Notes under the pieces: model-generated
What the model was told of the DNA's origin: nothing
What the model saw: the letters and a program-made list of their open reading frames with translations, nothing else
Database searches by the model: none
Made by a program: the position numbers and the translations under genes
Shown: positions 33,531 to 42,538 of the stretch, in pieces
Layout: the number at the start of each line of letters is the position of its first letter
Position numbering within the stretch: position 1 is the first letter of the stretch
DNA from: JBGSYN01 sp041750975
GTDB lineage: Bacteria; Pseudomonadota; Alphaproteobacteria; Geminicoccales; Geminicoccaceae
Reading direction: 5' to 3'
DNA: 42,596 nucleotides
Assembly: GCA_041750975.1 (NCBI GenBank)
Contig: JBGSYN010000244.1
Location: 1 to 42,596, forward strand

Positions 33531-34478
33531 CTAGACGAACCGCGTCGGCAAAGGCTTGCCGGCGAAATGTGCGTCGAGATTGTCGACCACGAGTTGCGCC
33601 ATGGCGTCCCGGGTCTCGTCGGTGCCGCTCGCGATATGCGGTGTCAGGATTACGTTGGCGAGCCCCAAGAGTTCTGCCGGGACCTGGGGCTCGTCGGCGA
33701 AGACATCGAGCCCGGCGCCCTTGATTTCCCCGTTGACCAGGGCCTTGACCAGCGCCGGCTCGTCGACGACCGAACCTCGGGCGATATTGATAAGGTAGCC
33801 CTCGGGTCCCAAGGCCTTGAGCACTGCTGCATCGACCAGATGCCGGGTAGCTGCGCCACCCGGCGTGCAGAGGGCCAGGACATCGACGTCATGGGCCATC
33901 GCCTGCAAGTCCGCATAATGGGTGTAGGGCATTTCGGGCTGGGCGTTACGGCCATGATAGACGATCTTCATGCCCGAGGCCCCGGCGCGTTTCGCAAGCT
34001 CCCTGCCGATCCGGCCAAGGCCGACGATCCCCATCGTCTTGCCGCCGAGACTCGTGCCCATCGCGAAAGGACCCGATGACGGCCAGTTGCCGGCCCGAAG
34101 ATAGGCATCGGCCTCGAGCACGCGTTTCATCAGGGCGATGGTCAGCCCGATGCCGAGATCGGCGACTTCCGCCGAGAGCACGTCCGGCGTGTTGCTCACG
34201 GGCACGCCGCATTCCTTGCAATAGGCCAGATCGATGGCATCGACACCGACGCCGAAGCAGGCGACGATCTCGAGCGCGGGCAAACGCTCCATCAGCTCGC
34301 GAGTGGCCCCGACCTCGCCCTTGGAAACGATGCCTCTGATTTTCGGCGCACAAGCTTCGAGAAAGGCCGCCTTGTCCCCCGCTTCGTCGTACCGATGCAG
34401 CGCGTAGTGTGATTTGAGCTGCGCCATCGCCTTTGGCCTGATTTCCGCCAAGACCAAAATATCCGCGGTATCAGCCAT
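33531..34478 (-). CDS. D-isomer-specific 2-hydroxyacid dehydrogenase (glyoxylate/hydroxypyruvate reductase-like)
   Basis: The 315-residue protein has the NAD-binding motif GLGRIG at 153-158 and the catalytic residues Arg234 (INIARGSVVDE), Glu263 (FADEP) and His281 (LTPHIASGTDE). This matches cytosolic glyoxylate/hydroxypyruvate reductases. ATG at 34478 has GGGAG nine bases upstream and begins with the ordinary N-terminus MADTADILVLAEI; an in-frame start at 34511 is unlikely. It follows the fructosamine kinase gene by 38 bases and precedes the enolase-superfamily gene by ten, so the four minus-strand genes (phosphatase, kinase, dehydrogenase, enolase-type) look like one operon. Confidence 0.93.
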   Translation of the reverse strand: MADTADILVLAEIRPKAMAQLKSHYALHRYDEAGDKAAFLEACAPKIRGIVSKGEVGATRELMERLPALEIVACFGVGVDAIDLAYCKECGVPVSNTPDVLSAEVADLGIGLTIALMKRVLEADAYLRAGNWPSSGPFAMGTSLGGKTMGIVGLGRIGRELAKRAGASGMKIVYHGRNAQPEMPYTHYADLQAMAHDVDVLALCTPGGAATRHLVDAAVLKALGPEGYLINIARGSVVDEPALVKALVNGEIKGAGLDVFADEPQVPAELLGLANVILTPHIASGTDETRDAMAQLVVDNLDAHFAGKPLPTRFV

Positions 34479-34516
34479 GTCTCGTCTCCCTCTATCCCTG
34501 TTATGAGGCAAGGCTA

Positions 34517-35383
34517 TCAGCGGCGGCGATGGCGATCCAATATTTTGGCGATCGGCGGCAGATAAGTGCGCCCGAACAGGTGCAGATGCACCAGCAGGGG
34601 ATAGAGTGTGTAGATCCGCCGCCGTACCTCGAAGAAGTCCGGCTCGATGCCGCGGATCTCGGCATAGCGGTCGAAAAAAATGGTGTCGAAGGGCCCGAAC
34701 AGCGTCATATGGGCGAGTTCCATTTCCGGATGTCCGCGATAGATCGCGGGGTCGAGTACTGCCTGAAGCCGACCGCCGCCGAAGAGAATATTGCCCGCCC
34801 AGAGATCGCCGTGGAGCAGGGAGGGCTGATCGGGTTCGCGCAAGAGTTCGTCGAGCTTTGTAGCAAGATCCTCGATGCGCTCGAAGGTGAATGACGGCAA
34901 CGAACCGCCGTCTCGCGCGAGACCCGCCATCCGCAACAGGCGATGGTCCCTGAAGAACTCCACCCAGGAGCCGGTCACGGGGTTCGGCTGTGGCAGTGGT
35001 CCCAGGACCGTATCGCGTTCATAGCCATGGGCCTGGCCGGAAATATTGTGCAATGCTGCAATGCGCTCGGCGGCGTCGTGTTGGGCCGCTGAACTGGGTG
35101 GGCCGGTCTGGTGATCGATCCAGTCGAGCAGCAGGAGATCCTTCTCGACATGGACCACGCTTGGGACAGGAACCGTCCGCGTCTCCCGCAACGTCTCGAG
35201 CATCCAGGCCTCGATGTCGAAATTGGCATCGCTTTCTCGTGCCGGCAATTTGACGACGAGGCGGTCGCCCGAGACGAGGTCGATCCTGAGAACCTTGGCG
35301 ATCGAGCCGCCGTGCAAGGGTTGGACGCCCGCAATCTCGGTCTCGACGATGCCGACGAGACGATCGTTCAAAGCCTCCGACAT
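34517..35383 (-). CDS. Fructosamine kinase family protein
   Basis: The 288-residue protein resembles fructosamine-3-kinase (FN3K) and bacterial ketosamine kinases, which phosphorylate glycated amines and so reverse glycation. The kinase-like fold shows VVKLPARESDANFDIEAWML (ATP-lysine region), LLHGDLWAGNILF (catalytic loop with Asp) and LDPAIYRGHPEMELAHMTLFG (metal-binding Asp). ATG at 35383 overlaps the phosphatase stop by one base (TGATG), while a GTG at 35386 would be one codon longer. It is the second gene of the phosphatase-kinase-dehydrogenase-enolase run. Confidence 0.92.
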   Translation of the reverse strand: MSEALNDRLVGIVETEIAGVQPLHGGSIAKVLRIDLVSGDRLVVKLPARESDANFDIEAWMLETLRETRTVPVPSVVHVEKDLLLLDWIDHQTGPPSSAAQHDAAERIAALHNISGQAHGYERDTVLGPLPQPNPVTGSWVEFFRDHRLLRMAGLARDGGSLPSFTFERIEDLATKLDELLREPDQPSLLHGDLWAGNILFGGGRLQAVLDPAIYRGHPEMELAHMTLFGPFDTIFFDRYAEIRGIEPDFFEVRRRIYTLYPLLVHLHLFGRTYLPPIAKILDRHRRR

Positions 35384-35844
35384 CACCGCTGCGCAACCGC
35401 GTCAAGCAACCGTGGCATGCCGGCCTCCAAGAGATCCATGACCGCTACGAAGTCAGGCCCGCCGCCATACCAGGGATCGGCAATATCAGGATCGGTCGGG
35501 TTTTTAAGGAATGTCGAAAACAGCCTGATCCGGGCGGACGAAATCTCCGGTGCAGCGCGCCTGAGCGCTGCCTCATGGCGGCGGGTCATCCCCACGATCC
35601 AGCCGAAGTCGGTGAAATCCTCGGACGTCACCTGACGCGCCATGCGATCCGGCACCGTATAGCCGCGTGCTATCAGAATCCTCGCCGCTCTCGGGTCCAG
35701 CGAATTGCCCCGTTCCTCAGGGCTGACGCCGGCACTGTCGAAGACGACCTCCGTACCTCGATCGACGGCCATCTTCCGCCCGATCGCTTCGGCAATCGGC
35801 GACCGACAGATATTCCCGGTACAAACAAACAGCACGCTGCGCAC
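35383..35844 (-). CDS. Low molecular weight protein-tyrosine phosphatase
   Basis: The 153-residue protein has the P-loop CTGNICRS (Cys8 to Arg14, C-x5-R) at the very N-terminus and the general acid Asp123 in DPWYGGGPDF, both required by the family. A GTG start at 35844 is supported by AGGAG six bases upstream; a longer reading to 35889 would add an unrelated leader. It is coupled to the fructosamine kinase by the TGATG overlap. This pairing also occurs in cyanobacteria and other bacteria, where the phosphatase is thought to act on sugar-phosphate adducts; that link is recalled, not shown here. Confidence 0.93.
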   Translation of the reverse strand: MRSVLFVCTGNICRSPIAEAIGRKMAVDRGTEVVFDSAGVSPEERGNSLDPRAARILIARGYTVPDRMARQVTSEDFTDFGWIVGMTRRHEAALRRAAPEISSARIRLFSTFLKNPTDPDIADPWYGGGPDFVAVMDLLEAGMPRLLDAVAQR

Positions 35845-36009
35845 GATTTCTCCTGACTTTGTGTCTTCTGCGCCAAGGCGATAGCGCACCCGCCAAATCC
35901 CGCAACCGCCGAATGGCCGTGACCGGCGCCGAAATCATGCGGTGATCATTGTCGCAGCGTAGACTTTCGAAGACCATCCCGCTTGCCTGAGAAACGGCCG
36001 GCTTCCATT

Positions 36010-36019
36010 CGATTAATCG
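36010..36019. promoter_or_regulatory. Palindrome in the phosphatase - GMC oxidoreductase divergent region
   Basis: CGATTAATCG is a perfect ten-base palindrome 60 bases upstream of the GMC oxidoreductase start, in a 234-base divergent region. It could be an operator, but a ten-base palindrome can also arise by chance. Confidence 0.25.
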
Positions 36020-36078
36020 CGGGATGTACTTTGATCGAGGATTGCTGATGGGCGGCAACAATTGAGGGGAGCTGAACG

Positions 36079-37707
36079 ATGAGCGATGCGTCGACCAACG
36101 AAGCCGCGGACGGCGGGACTTATGACTATATCATCGTCGGCGGCGGCTCGGCCGGATGTGTGACCGCCAATCGCCTGGTCGCCGAGCACCAGGCTTCCGT
36201 CCTGATGCTCGAGGCGGGTGGACCGGACTCGAATCCGCTCATTCGCATGCCGGCGGGCTTTTTGAAATTCCTCAAGGGCGGCCCCTATCTGATCGAACAC
36301 CAATCAGTGCCGCAGCCCAAGCTCGGCGGCAGGCGGGTCGCCATCTGGCAGGCTAATGTGCTGGGCGGCGGCAGCTCGATCAACGGCATGGTCTACATGC
36401 GCGGCATCCCCGCGGACTACGATCATTGGGACGAAGTGACGGGCGGTGCCGGCTGGGGCTGGGCCGACATGCTGCCCTATTTCAAGAAGCAGGAGGGCAA
36501 TCAGCGGCTCAATAACGAGGCCCACGGCATCGATGGCCCGCTCAAGGTCTCGGACCCGGTCTATCTCGCCGAGATGAGCTTCATCTATATGAAGACGATG
36601 CAGGCCCGGGGCGTCCGGCTGACCGATGATTTCAATGCGGGCGACCAGCGTGGCGTCGGCCTGATGCAGACCACCACCGGCGCACGCCAGCGCTGCAGTG
36701 CAGTCCAGGCGTTTTTGCAACCGGTCCGCCAGAACCCGCTGCTCGAGGTCAAAACCGGTGCCAAGGTCATGCGCATCCTGTTCGAGGGTGGTCGCGCCGT
36801 CGGCGTCGAGTATCGCAAGGACACCCGGATCGTGGAGGTCCGGGCCCGGCGTGAGGTAATCCTCGCCGCCGGCGCCTTCGTCACGCCGCAGATCTTGATG
36901 CTCTCCGGCATCGGTCCGGGCGAGCACCTGCGCGAGCATGGCATCGAGGTGCGCGTCGATGCCCAAGGTGTGGGTGCCAACCTCCACGACCATCACGAAG
37001 TGCCGCTGATCGCCACCACCAACCGAAACTATGGCTATTTCGGCGAAGATTCGGGCTGGCGGATGATCCGGAACGGCCTCAACTATCTGGCGTTCAAGGG
37101 CGGACCGGTCTCCAGCACCGGCGTCGAGGCCTGCGCCTTCATCAACCCCTTGGAGCCCGAGGGTCGCCCCAATCTCAAGCTCTATTGCGTGCCCTCGATT
37201 TATGGCGACAAGGACGTGCTCGGTTTCGAGCCGACCCATGGCGTCACGTTCACCAGCTGCGTGCTGCAGCCGAAATCGCGCGGCACGGTCAGGCTGCGCT
37301 CGGCCGACCCGTTCGACCTGCCGCTGATCAATCCGAACTATCTCGACCACGAGGACGATATGCGCCTGCAAGTCGCAGCGGTTCGCTATGCGCGGGAAGG
37401 TCTGAAGGTGAGACCCCTGGCCGACACTATTGAGCGCGAGCTGATGCCCGGTGCCGACATTACCACGGACAGCGAACTCGAGGATTATTGCAGGAAGACG
37501 GTCAAGACCAACTGGCATCCCTGCGGCACAGCACGGATGGGACGCGCCGACGATCCGATGGCCGTGCTGACTCCCGATCTCAAGGTCAAGGGCATCGAGG
37601 GCCTGCGCGTGTTCGATGCCTCGCTGATGCCGACCGTGCCGCACGGCAACACCAACGCGCCGGCCCTGGCCGCGGCCGACCGTGCCGTCGATATGATGCT
37701 CGGGTGA
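36079..37707 (+). CDS. GMC family FAD-dependent oxidoreductase (choline/alcohol dehydrogenase-like)
   Basis: The 542-residue protein is a glucose-methanol-choline oxidoreductase. The FAD motif IIVGGGSAGC starts near residue 18, the first GMC signature is VLGGGSSINGMVYMRG (94-109), the second is near 265-280 (GAFVTPQILMLSG), and the C-terminal active site has His480 in TNWHPCGTARMG plus the HGNTNAPA segment (522-529). GMC enzymes oxidise alcohols to aldehydes; the aldehyde dehydrogenase at 25250-26689 would be a natural partner but is not linked to it in an operon. GAGGGG lies six bases before ATG 36079. No signal peptide is visible, so it is cytoplasmic. Confidence 0.93.
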   Translation: MSDASTNEAADGGTYDYIIVGGGSAGCVTANRLVAEHQASVLMLEAGGPDSNPLIRMPAGFLKFLKGGPYLIEHQSVPQPKLGGRRVAIWQANVLGGGSSINGMVYMRGIPADYDHWDEVTGGAGWGWADMLPYFKKQEGNQRLNNEAHGIDGPLKVSDPVYLAEMSFIYMKTMQARGVRLTDDFNAGDQRGVGLMQTTTGARQRCSAVQAFLQPVRQNPLLEVKTGAKVMRILFEGGRAVGVEYRKDTRIVEVRARREVILAAGAFVTPQILMLSGIGPGEHLREHGIEVRVDAQGVGANLHDHHEVPLIATTNRNYGYFGEDSGWRMIRNGLNYLAFKGGPVSSTGVEACAFINPLEPEGRPNLKLYCVPSIYGDKDVLGFEPTHGVTFTSCVLQPKSRGTVRLRSADPFDLPLINPNYLDHEDDMRLQVAAVRYAREGLKVRPLADTIERELMPGADITTDSELEDYCRKTVKTNWHPCGTARMGRADDPMAVLTPDLKVKGIEGLRVFDASLMPTVPHGNTNAPALAAADRAVDMMLG

Positions 37708-37924
37708 TCTGCGATCTCGTCCGCCACGCATTATCGCCACGAGACCGCTCGAGCGCGCGAATGGCCGCTGCAACGACCACCGCTTTGTCGAAGGCATTGC
37801 CCGCTTGGTGCGCGAACCCCCTGAAGGCGGTCGAGCGAAGTGAGGCGTCAGGGCCGGTAGGAGTTTGCCGGCGCCCACGACGTCAAACTGCATCCGACTC
37901 CGATCAAGAGGACGTTGCGGATGG

Positions 37925-40021
37925 TCATTTTTCTATCTCGCGGGCGCTCTCTATCCGCACCGCGTGATGACAGGCCACCTCGTGTCCTGGACCGTCAACC
38001 GATCCGGCATCGAAACGTTCGAGAGGCGGCGTGTCGGTCCGGCAGAGATCGGTTGCGTGGCGGCATCTCGTGTGGAAGGGGCAGCCGGGCGGAGGGTTGG
38101 ACGGATCGGGTACCGTGCCTTCGAGGATGATCCTTTGGCGACCGGCTTGGTCAGGATCGTGCGCCGGGATGGCCGAGACGAGGGCGGCCGTGTACGGGTG
38201 CAGCATTCGGGTGAAGACGTCTTCTGCCGGTCCCATCTCGACGATGCGGCCAAGATACATCACCGCAACACGGTCGCTGAAATGCCGGACCATCGACAGG
38301 TCGTGGCCGATGAACAGGTAGGTCAGGCCGAGCTCTGATTTGAGATCGGCCAGAAGGTTGATGACCTGCGCCTGGATGGATACGTCAAGTGCGGAAATCG
38401 GCTCGTCGGCGACGATCAGCCGGGGCGATGGCGCCAACGCGCGGGCAATACCGACGCGCTGACGCTGGCCGCCCGACAACTCGTGCGGATAGCGATGGCG
38501 CATGGCGTCGCCAAGGCCGACAAGCGCCAGGAGTTCGGACACCCGCCGATCATGGTCGCGCCGGTTGCCCATGCGCTGCGCTCGGAGGCCCTCGCTGACG
38601 ATGCGGCCGATCGTCAAGCGTGGATTGAGCGAGCCGAAAGGGTCCTGAAAGATTATCTGCACGGCCCGCCTGCGGTCGGTCTGGCGCGAGGCGGAGACCT
38701 TGGCATAATCGACACCTTCGATCTCGACTTTGCCGCCCGTGGGCTGGTTCAAGCCGACGATGGTCCTTGCGACCGTTGACTTGCCGCAGCCGCTTTCGCC
38801 GACAAGCGCCAGCGTTTCGCCCGGGATGACGTCGAAGCTCACCCCGTCGACTGCTCGAACGGCCCCGACCTGTCGACGCAAGACACCCCTCAGGATGGGG
38901 AAATGCACCTTAAGGTTGGTGACCGAAAGGATAGTTCCCGAAATCTCCCTCCGGACCGTAGGGGCCCGCGTTTCGGAGGCTGGTAGGGGCTCTGTCTTGG
39001 GGATCGAACGCCACTCGAAACAGGCCAGGCGGTGTTTTTCGGCCACCCTCTCCTGTCGCGGTTTTTCAGTTCGGCAGCGGTCCCGTGCACGCGCGCAACG
39101 CGGTGCGAACACGCAGCGGTCCGGCTGCTCCATCAGGTTGGGCGGCGATCCCGGGATGGGGACAAGCCGCCCACGCGCCGCCGCGACCGACGGGATCGAC
39201 CGCAACAAGCCGCGTGTATAGGGGTGCCGAGGCTCCTGGAAGATCTGCCTGACGGACGCTTCCTCCACGATACTGCCGCCATACATCACGGCGATGCGGT
39301 CGACGAGGCCGGCGACAAGGGCGAGGTCGTGGCTGATCCAGATGATCGCCATGCCCAGTCTTTTCTGGAGGCTTGCGACGAGTTCGACGATCTGAGCCCG
39401 GATGGTGACATCGAGCGCCGTCGTCGGCTCGTCGGCGATGAGGATCTTCGGATCGCAGGACAACGCCATGGCGATTCCGATCCGTTGCAACTGCCCCCCC
39501 GAGAACTGATGAGGATAGGTCAGCATCCGCTCACGCGGGCGGGCAATTCCAGCCAGCTCAAGAAATTCGGCGGAGTTCGTATCGGCTACTTTCCGGCTCA
39601 GGCCGCGATGTTCCTCAAGGGATTCGGTAAGCTGCCGGCCGATGGTGAGCACCGGGTTGAGCGACGACATGGGGTTCTGGATGATCATCGCGATTTCGCT
39701 GCCGCGCAGCGCACGCGCGCTTTCTTCTGGCATCGTCAAAAGGTCGGCGCCCTGGTACCTGGCTTCGCCTGCTTCGACCCGGCCAATGGGTTTGCGGAGC
39801 AGACCCATGATGGCCTGCATCGTTACCGATTTGCCCGATCCGCTTTCGCCGACGATCCCGAGGCTTTCGCCGACGCCGAGCGAGAACGACACGTCATTGA
39901 CCGCGTGTACCGTACCGCCTCCGGTCGCGAAGACTACTTTGAGGCCCGAAACCCGCAGGAGATGCGATGCCTGCGCGGTGTGGACATGCCGTTCGGCCTG
40001 CGTGCGGTCCATCAGGGTCAT
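37925..40021 (-). CDS. Fused oligopeptide/dipeptide ABC transporter ATP-binding protein (DppD-DppF type)
   Basis: The 698-residue protein joins two ATPase domains that are usually separate subunits. Domain 1 has Walker A GESGSGKS at 58-65, signature FSGGQ at 173-177 and Walker B ILIADE at 193-198. Domain 2 has GESGCGKST at 408-416, LSGGQ at 515-519 and LIVADE at 535-540. Each ATPase ends in the oligopeptide-type cysteine-containing C-terminal segment (RCVFAPRCARARDRC and GCPFHTRCRHATDLC). All motifs are intact. It starts at ATG 40021, four bases after the permease stop at 40026, so it was made as the last gene of an operon whose permeases are damaged. Confidence 0.94.
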   Translation of the reverse strand: MTLMDRTQAERHVHTAQASHLLRVSGLKVVFATGGGTVHAVNDVSFSLGVGESLGIVGESGSGKSVTMQAIMGLLRKPIGRVEAGEARYQGADLLTMPEESARALRGSEIAMIIQNPMSSLNPVLTIGRQLTESLEEHRGLSRKVADTNSAEFLELAGIARPRERMLTYPHQFSGGQLQRIGIAMALSCDPKILIADEPTTALDVTIRAQIVELVASLQKRLGMAIIWISHDLALVAGLVDRIAVMYGGSIVEEASVRQIFQEPRHPYTRGLLRSIPSVAAARGRLVPIPGSPPNLMEQPDRCVFAPRCARARDRCRTEKPRQERVAEKHRLACFEWRSIPKTEPLPASETRAPTVRREISGTILSVTNLKVHFPILRGVLRRQVGAVRAVDGVSFDVIPGETLALVGESGCGKSTVARTIVGLNQPTGGKVEIEGVDYAKVSASRQTDRRRAVQIIFQDPFGSLNPRLTIGRIVSEGLRAQRMGNRRDHDRRVSELLALVGLGDAMRHRYPHELSGGQRQRVGIARALAPSPRLIVADEPISALDVSIQAQVINLLADLKSELGLTYLFIGHDLSMVRHFSDRVAVMYLGRIVEMGPAEDVFTRMLHPYTAALVSAIPAHDPDQAGRQRIILEGTVPDPSNPPPGCPFHTRCRHATDLCRTDTPPLERFDAGSVDGPGHEVACHHAVRIESAREIEK

Positions 40022-40025
40022 CCGC

Positions 40026-40924
40026 TCAGGTCCGTGCGCCGACGACGTGGCGGGGATCCAGCGCATCGCGCAACCCGTCGCCGACCGCATTGATGGAGAG
40101 AACCGCGATGGCGATCATCGCGCCGGGAGGTATCCAGATCCAGGGCTGGGTCTCGAGAATCGACAGCGTCCGCGCGTCGCGAAGCATGTTGCCCCAGCTT
40201 GGCGTCGGCGCCTGCGCCCCGAGCCCGAGGAAGGACAGAGACGCCTCGAGCAGGATTACGGTCGCCATGTCGAGCGTGATGGCGACGAGTATGGGGCTCA
40301 GCACGTTCGGCAGAATGTGTTCAATGATGATAACCCTTTCGGGCGTGCCCAGCGTTCGCGCAGCCAGCACGAACTCCTGCTCGCGGAGCGACAGGATCTC
40401 GCCACGGGTCAGCCGTGCTATGGCGGGCCAACTGAGCAGACCGATAACCAGCATCGCATTGAAGATGCTGGGCCCCACAACGGCGACGAACGCGATGATG
40501 ATCACGAGGCGGGGAAATGTCTGGAAGGTATCGACGACCCCCATGAGGACGATGTCGAGCTTGCCGCCGTAAAATCCGGCGATGCAGCCGACGGCGATGC
40601 CGATCAGGGCCGAGATCGACACCGCGACCACACCTACCGATAGGGAAATGCGCCCGCCATAGAGGATGCGGGCAAGGATGTCCCTGCCGGTCCCATCGGT
40701 GCCCAAAAGGTGCCCGGCATTGGGGGCAGGTTGCGCCCTTGGAGGTCGATTGCAATCGGCGAATATGGTGAGAAAAGCGGGGCGAACACGGCGCTCAATA
40801 CGAGTAGCGTAAGCACAACGAGCCCGATCACGGCGAGGCGATGGTGGACGAAGCGTCGTGCTGCCTCGGCCCAGAGGCTCTTCGAGGCCGCAGCATTGGC
40901 GGGATCGACGGCCAACTCAGTCAT
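40026..40924 (-). pseudogene. DppC-like ABC transporter permease, split by a one-base frameshift
   Basis: Two frames together encode one oligopeptide-type inner-membrane permease. The first, from ATG 40924, gives MTELAVDPANAAASKSLWAE and the first membrane helix (LAVIGLVVLTLLVLSAVFAPLF), then reaches LQGRNLPP. From there the homology continues one frame over as NAGHLLGTDGTGRDILARIL and through the EAA-type loop (FVLAARTLGTPERVIIIEHIL) to the end. A run of five C on the coding strand (five G, 40722-40726) lies exactly at the switch; six would restore a 299-residue protein. It is a real frameshift, a sequencing error, or -1 slippage in the run; -1 slippage in CCC CCA would also yield LPPNAGH. 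The start overlaps the DppB stop by eight bases. Confidence 0.85.
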
Positions 40925-41402
40925 AGCTGACCCGCGGGTCGAGGATCGAATAGGCGACGTCCGTCAGGAGATTGGCCGCCATGACGATCACGGCAGTGAT
41001 CAGCACGTAGCCCATAATGACAGGGCTGTCGCGGAACACGACAGCATCGATGAACATCAGGCCGATGCCCGGCCACTGGAAGATCGTCTCTACCACGACC
41101 GAGCCACCAAAGAGGATCGGCAGGGTCAGGCCCAAGACCGTGGTCAGGGGGATCAGGGCGTTGCGCAGCCCGTGTCGCAAGATGATGGTGCGTGGCCGGA
41201 GACCCTTGGCGCGGGCGGTCCGCATATAGTCGCGGTTCAGGACCTCGAGCATGCCGGAGCGGGCATAGCGCATGAAAATTGCCGTACGAAACAGCGCCAG
41301 CGCTAGGGCCGGCAGGAACAGGTGGCGAAGGTTGTCGACCAGCGAGAAGGCGTCGCCCGAGGTCGAAACACCCGAGGACGGAAACCATCCAAGCTCCCGC
41401 AT
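40917..41402 (-). pseudogene. Truncated DppB-like ABC transporter permease (C-terminal half)
   Basis: The 161 residues match only the C-terminal half of an oligopeptide-type DppB permease: LGWFPSSG, LRHLFLPALALALFRTAIFMRYARSGML, the EAA-type loop DYMRTARAKGLRPRTIILRHGLRNALIP and the last helices. A full DppB is about 310-330 residues, so around 150 N-terminal residues with the first helices are gone. In-frame sequence upstream of 41402 (ATNRCRP) is not permease-like, and the sulfotransferase stop lies 24 bases away, so homology breaks very near that gene. Its stop overlaps the dppC start by eight bases, as in an intact operon. Confidence 0.8.
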
Positions 41403-41425
41403 CGGCCGGCACCGATTGGTGGCCC

Positions 41426-42379
41426 CTATGTCAATGCTTCGACTGCAGCCGGTTCCTGACCCAACTTCGACCCTCTCGCGAGCCAGGTGCGGAGATCACG
41501 GTCGAGCAGTGTCTCCAGCGCCCTGATATCGGGCCGATAGATCTCGCGCAGCATCGTCTCGGCCTCGGGCGGAATTTTGGGCCGGACTGTGTTGCGCCTG
41601 CGCAACGGCTTCGAAACCAGATGCACCGCCTTGAGCATGCTCCGTGGCATGTTCCGTTCGATGGCCGCTGAGATCGGATTGGTCATCAGGGCCTCGAGCG
41701 CGGTACTCTGCGCCATTCCGGCTGGGGCGAACCGATTGGAGAGATCGAGCGGCACGCCGTCATCGACTCCGAGAAATCGGAATATCGTCCTGACAGTGCC
41801 GTCCGCGTCGCTGCGCAAATCGTCGTGCAGCAGCACCAAAAGCCGCTCCCGCGGGAAAAGCTTGAGAAATCGCATCAGGTTGCGGTGATAGAAGCCCTGG
41901 ACCAGACAGCCCCCGCCGGCGGCGAGCGGGACGTTTTCGTGCCATTGCAACTCGTCCTCGATCACCTCCATGAAGCCGCGCGGTTCCCGGCCGAGTCGAT
42001 GCTTGACCATGTAGTGCGCCCACGCCCGCCGCGTCGGATCGCGCAGGATTGCGATCAGTCGGACCTCCGGCAGGTGCGCATGAATGCACTCCGCCACCCC
42101 CGGCACGAACTGATAGCGCGGCGTCGCCTCGCCGACCGCCGGACATGAGCCCGCATGCCCGAACTGCGCCTGATAATCGGCCCATGTACGAACCGGATAA
42201 AATTCCTCCAGGCGCCGCACCGGGACATCTGCAGTTCGGTCCTTCTCGACCTCCCAGGCAAAATAGTTCGTTTCCTTGATGTCGCTCATCGCGATATCGG
42301 GATGCTGCCGCAGATACTCGTAAAGCGAGGTCGTACCGCACCGCGCGGCGCCGATGATGATGAAATTGGGCAGGGTCAT
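41426..42379 (-). CDS. PAPS-dependent sulfotransferase
   Basis: The 317-residue protein has the sulfotransferase 5'-phosphosulfate loop GAARCGTTSL at 10-19 and the 3'-phosphate motif RLIAILRDPTRRAWAHYMVK, both binding PAPS. The middle region (ALAAGGGCLVQGFYHRNLMRFLKLF) is typical of bacterial family members that sulfate glycans, lipids or small molecules; acceptors cannot be inferred. The ATG at 42379 is chosen because MTLPNFIIIG is the usual N-terminus; a TTG at 42418 is in frame. It stands just upstream of the truncated permease and has no clear partner in the window. Confidence 0.9.
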   Translation of the reverse strand: MTLPNFIIIGAARCGTTSLYEYLRQHPDIAMSDIKETNYFAWEVEKDRTADVPVRRLEEFYPVRTWADYQAQFGHAGSCPAVGEATPRYQFVPGVAECIHAHLPEVRLIAILRDPTRRAWAHYMVKHRLGREPRGFMEVIEDELQWHENVPLAAGGGCLVQGFYHRNLMRFLKLFPRERLLVLLHDDLRSDADGTVRTIFRFLGVDDGVPLDLSNRFAPAGMAQSTALEALMTNPISAAIERNMPRSMLKAVHLVSKPLRRRNTVRPKIPPEAETMLREIYRPDIRALETLLDRDLRTWLARGSKLGQEPAAVEALT

Positions 42380-42523
42380 GCTGGCTCGTTGCTGCTCTCC
42401 GGACGTCGCCGGTTCCAATGGACCAATTGACGCGAACGATCAACGCGCCATTCCGCGTCGGATCGGGAAATGAGGGACAAAGCGTTTGCCCCTCAAGCTC
42501 CCCGCGACATGTTAGCTTCGCAA

Positions 42524-42538
42524 CTCACCTCCGGTGAG
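42524..42538. repeat. Perfect inverted repeat near the right edge
   Basis: CTCACC-TCC-GGTGAG is a six-base stem with a three-base loop. It may belong to an unseen neighbouring transcript; it lacks a T tail on the minus strand beyond two T, so it is not a clear terminator. Confidence 0.3.

Noticed and set aside
36304..37893. A 529-codon frame on the minus strand antisense to the GMC oxidoreductase.
   Set aside because: It is a low-complexity translation without recognisable motifs, covering an intact enzyme gene.
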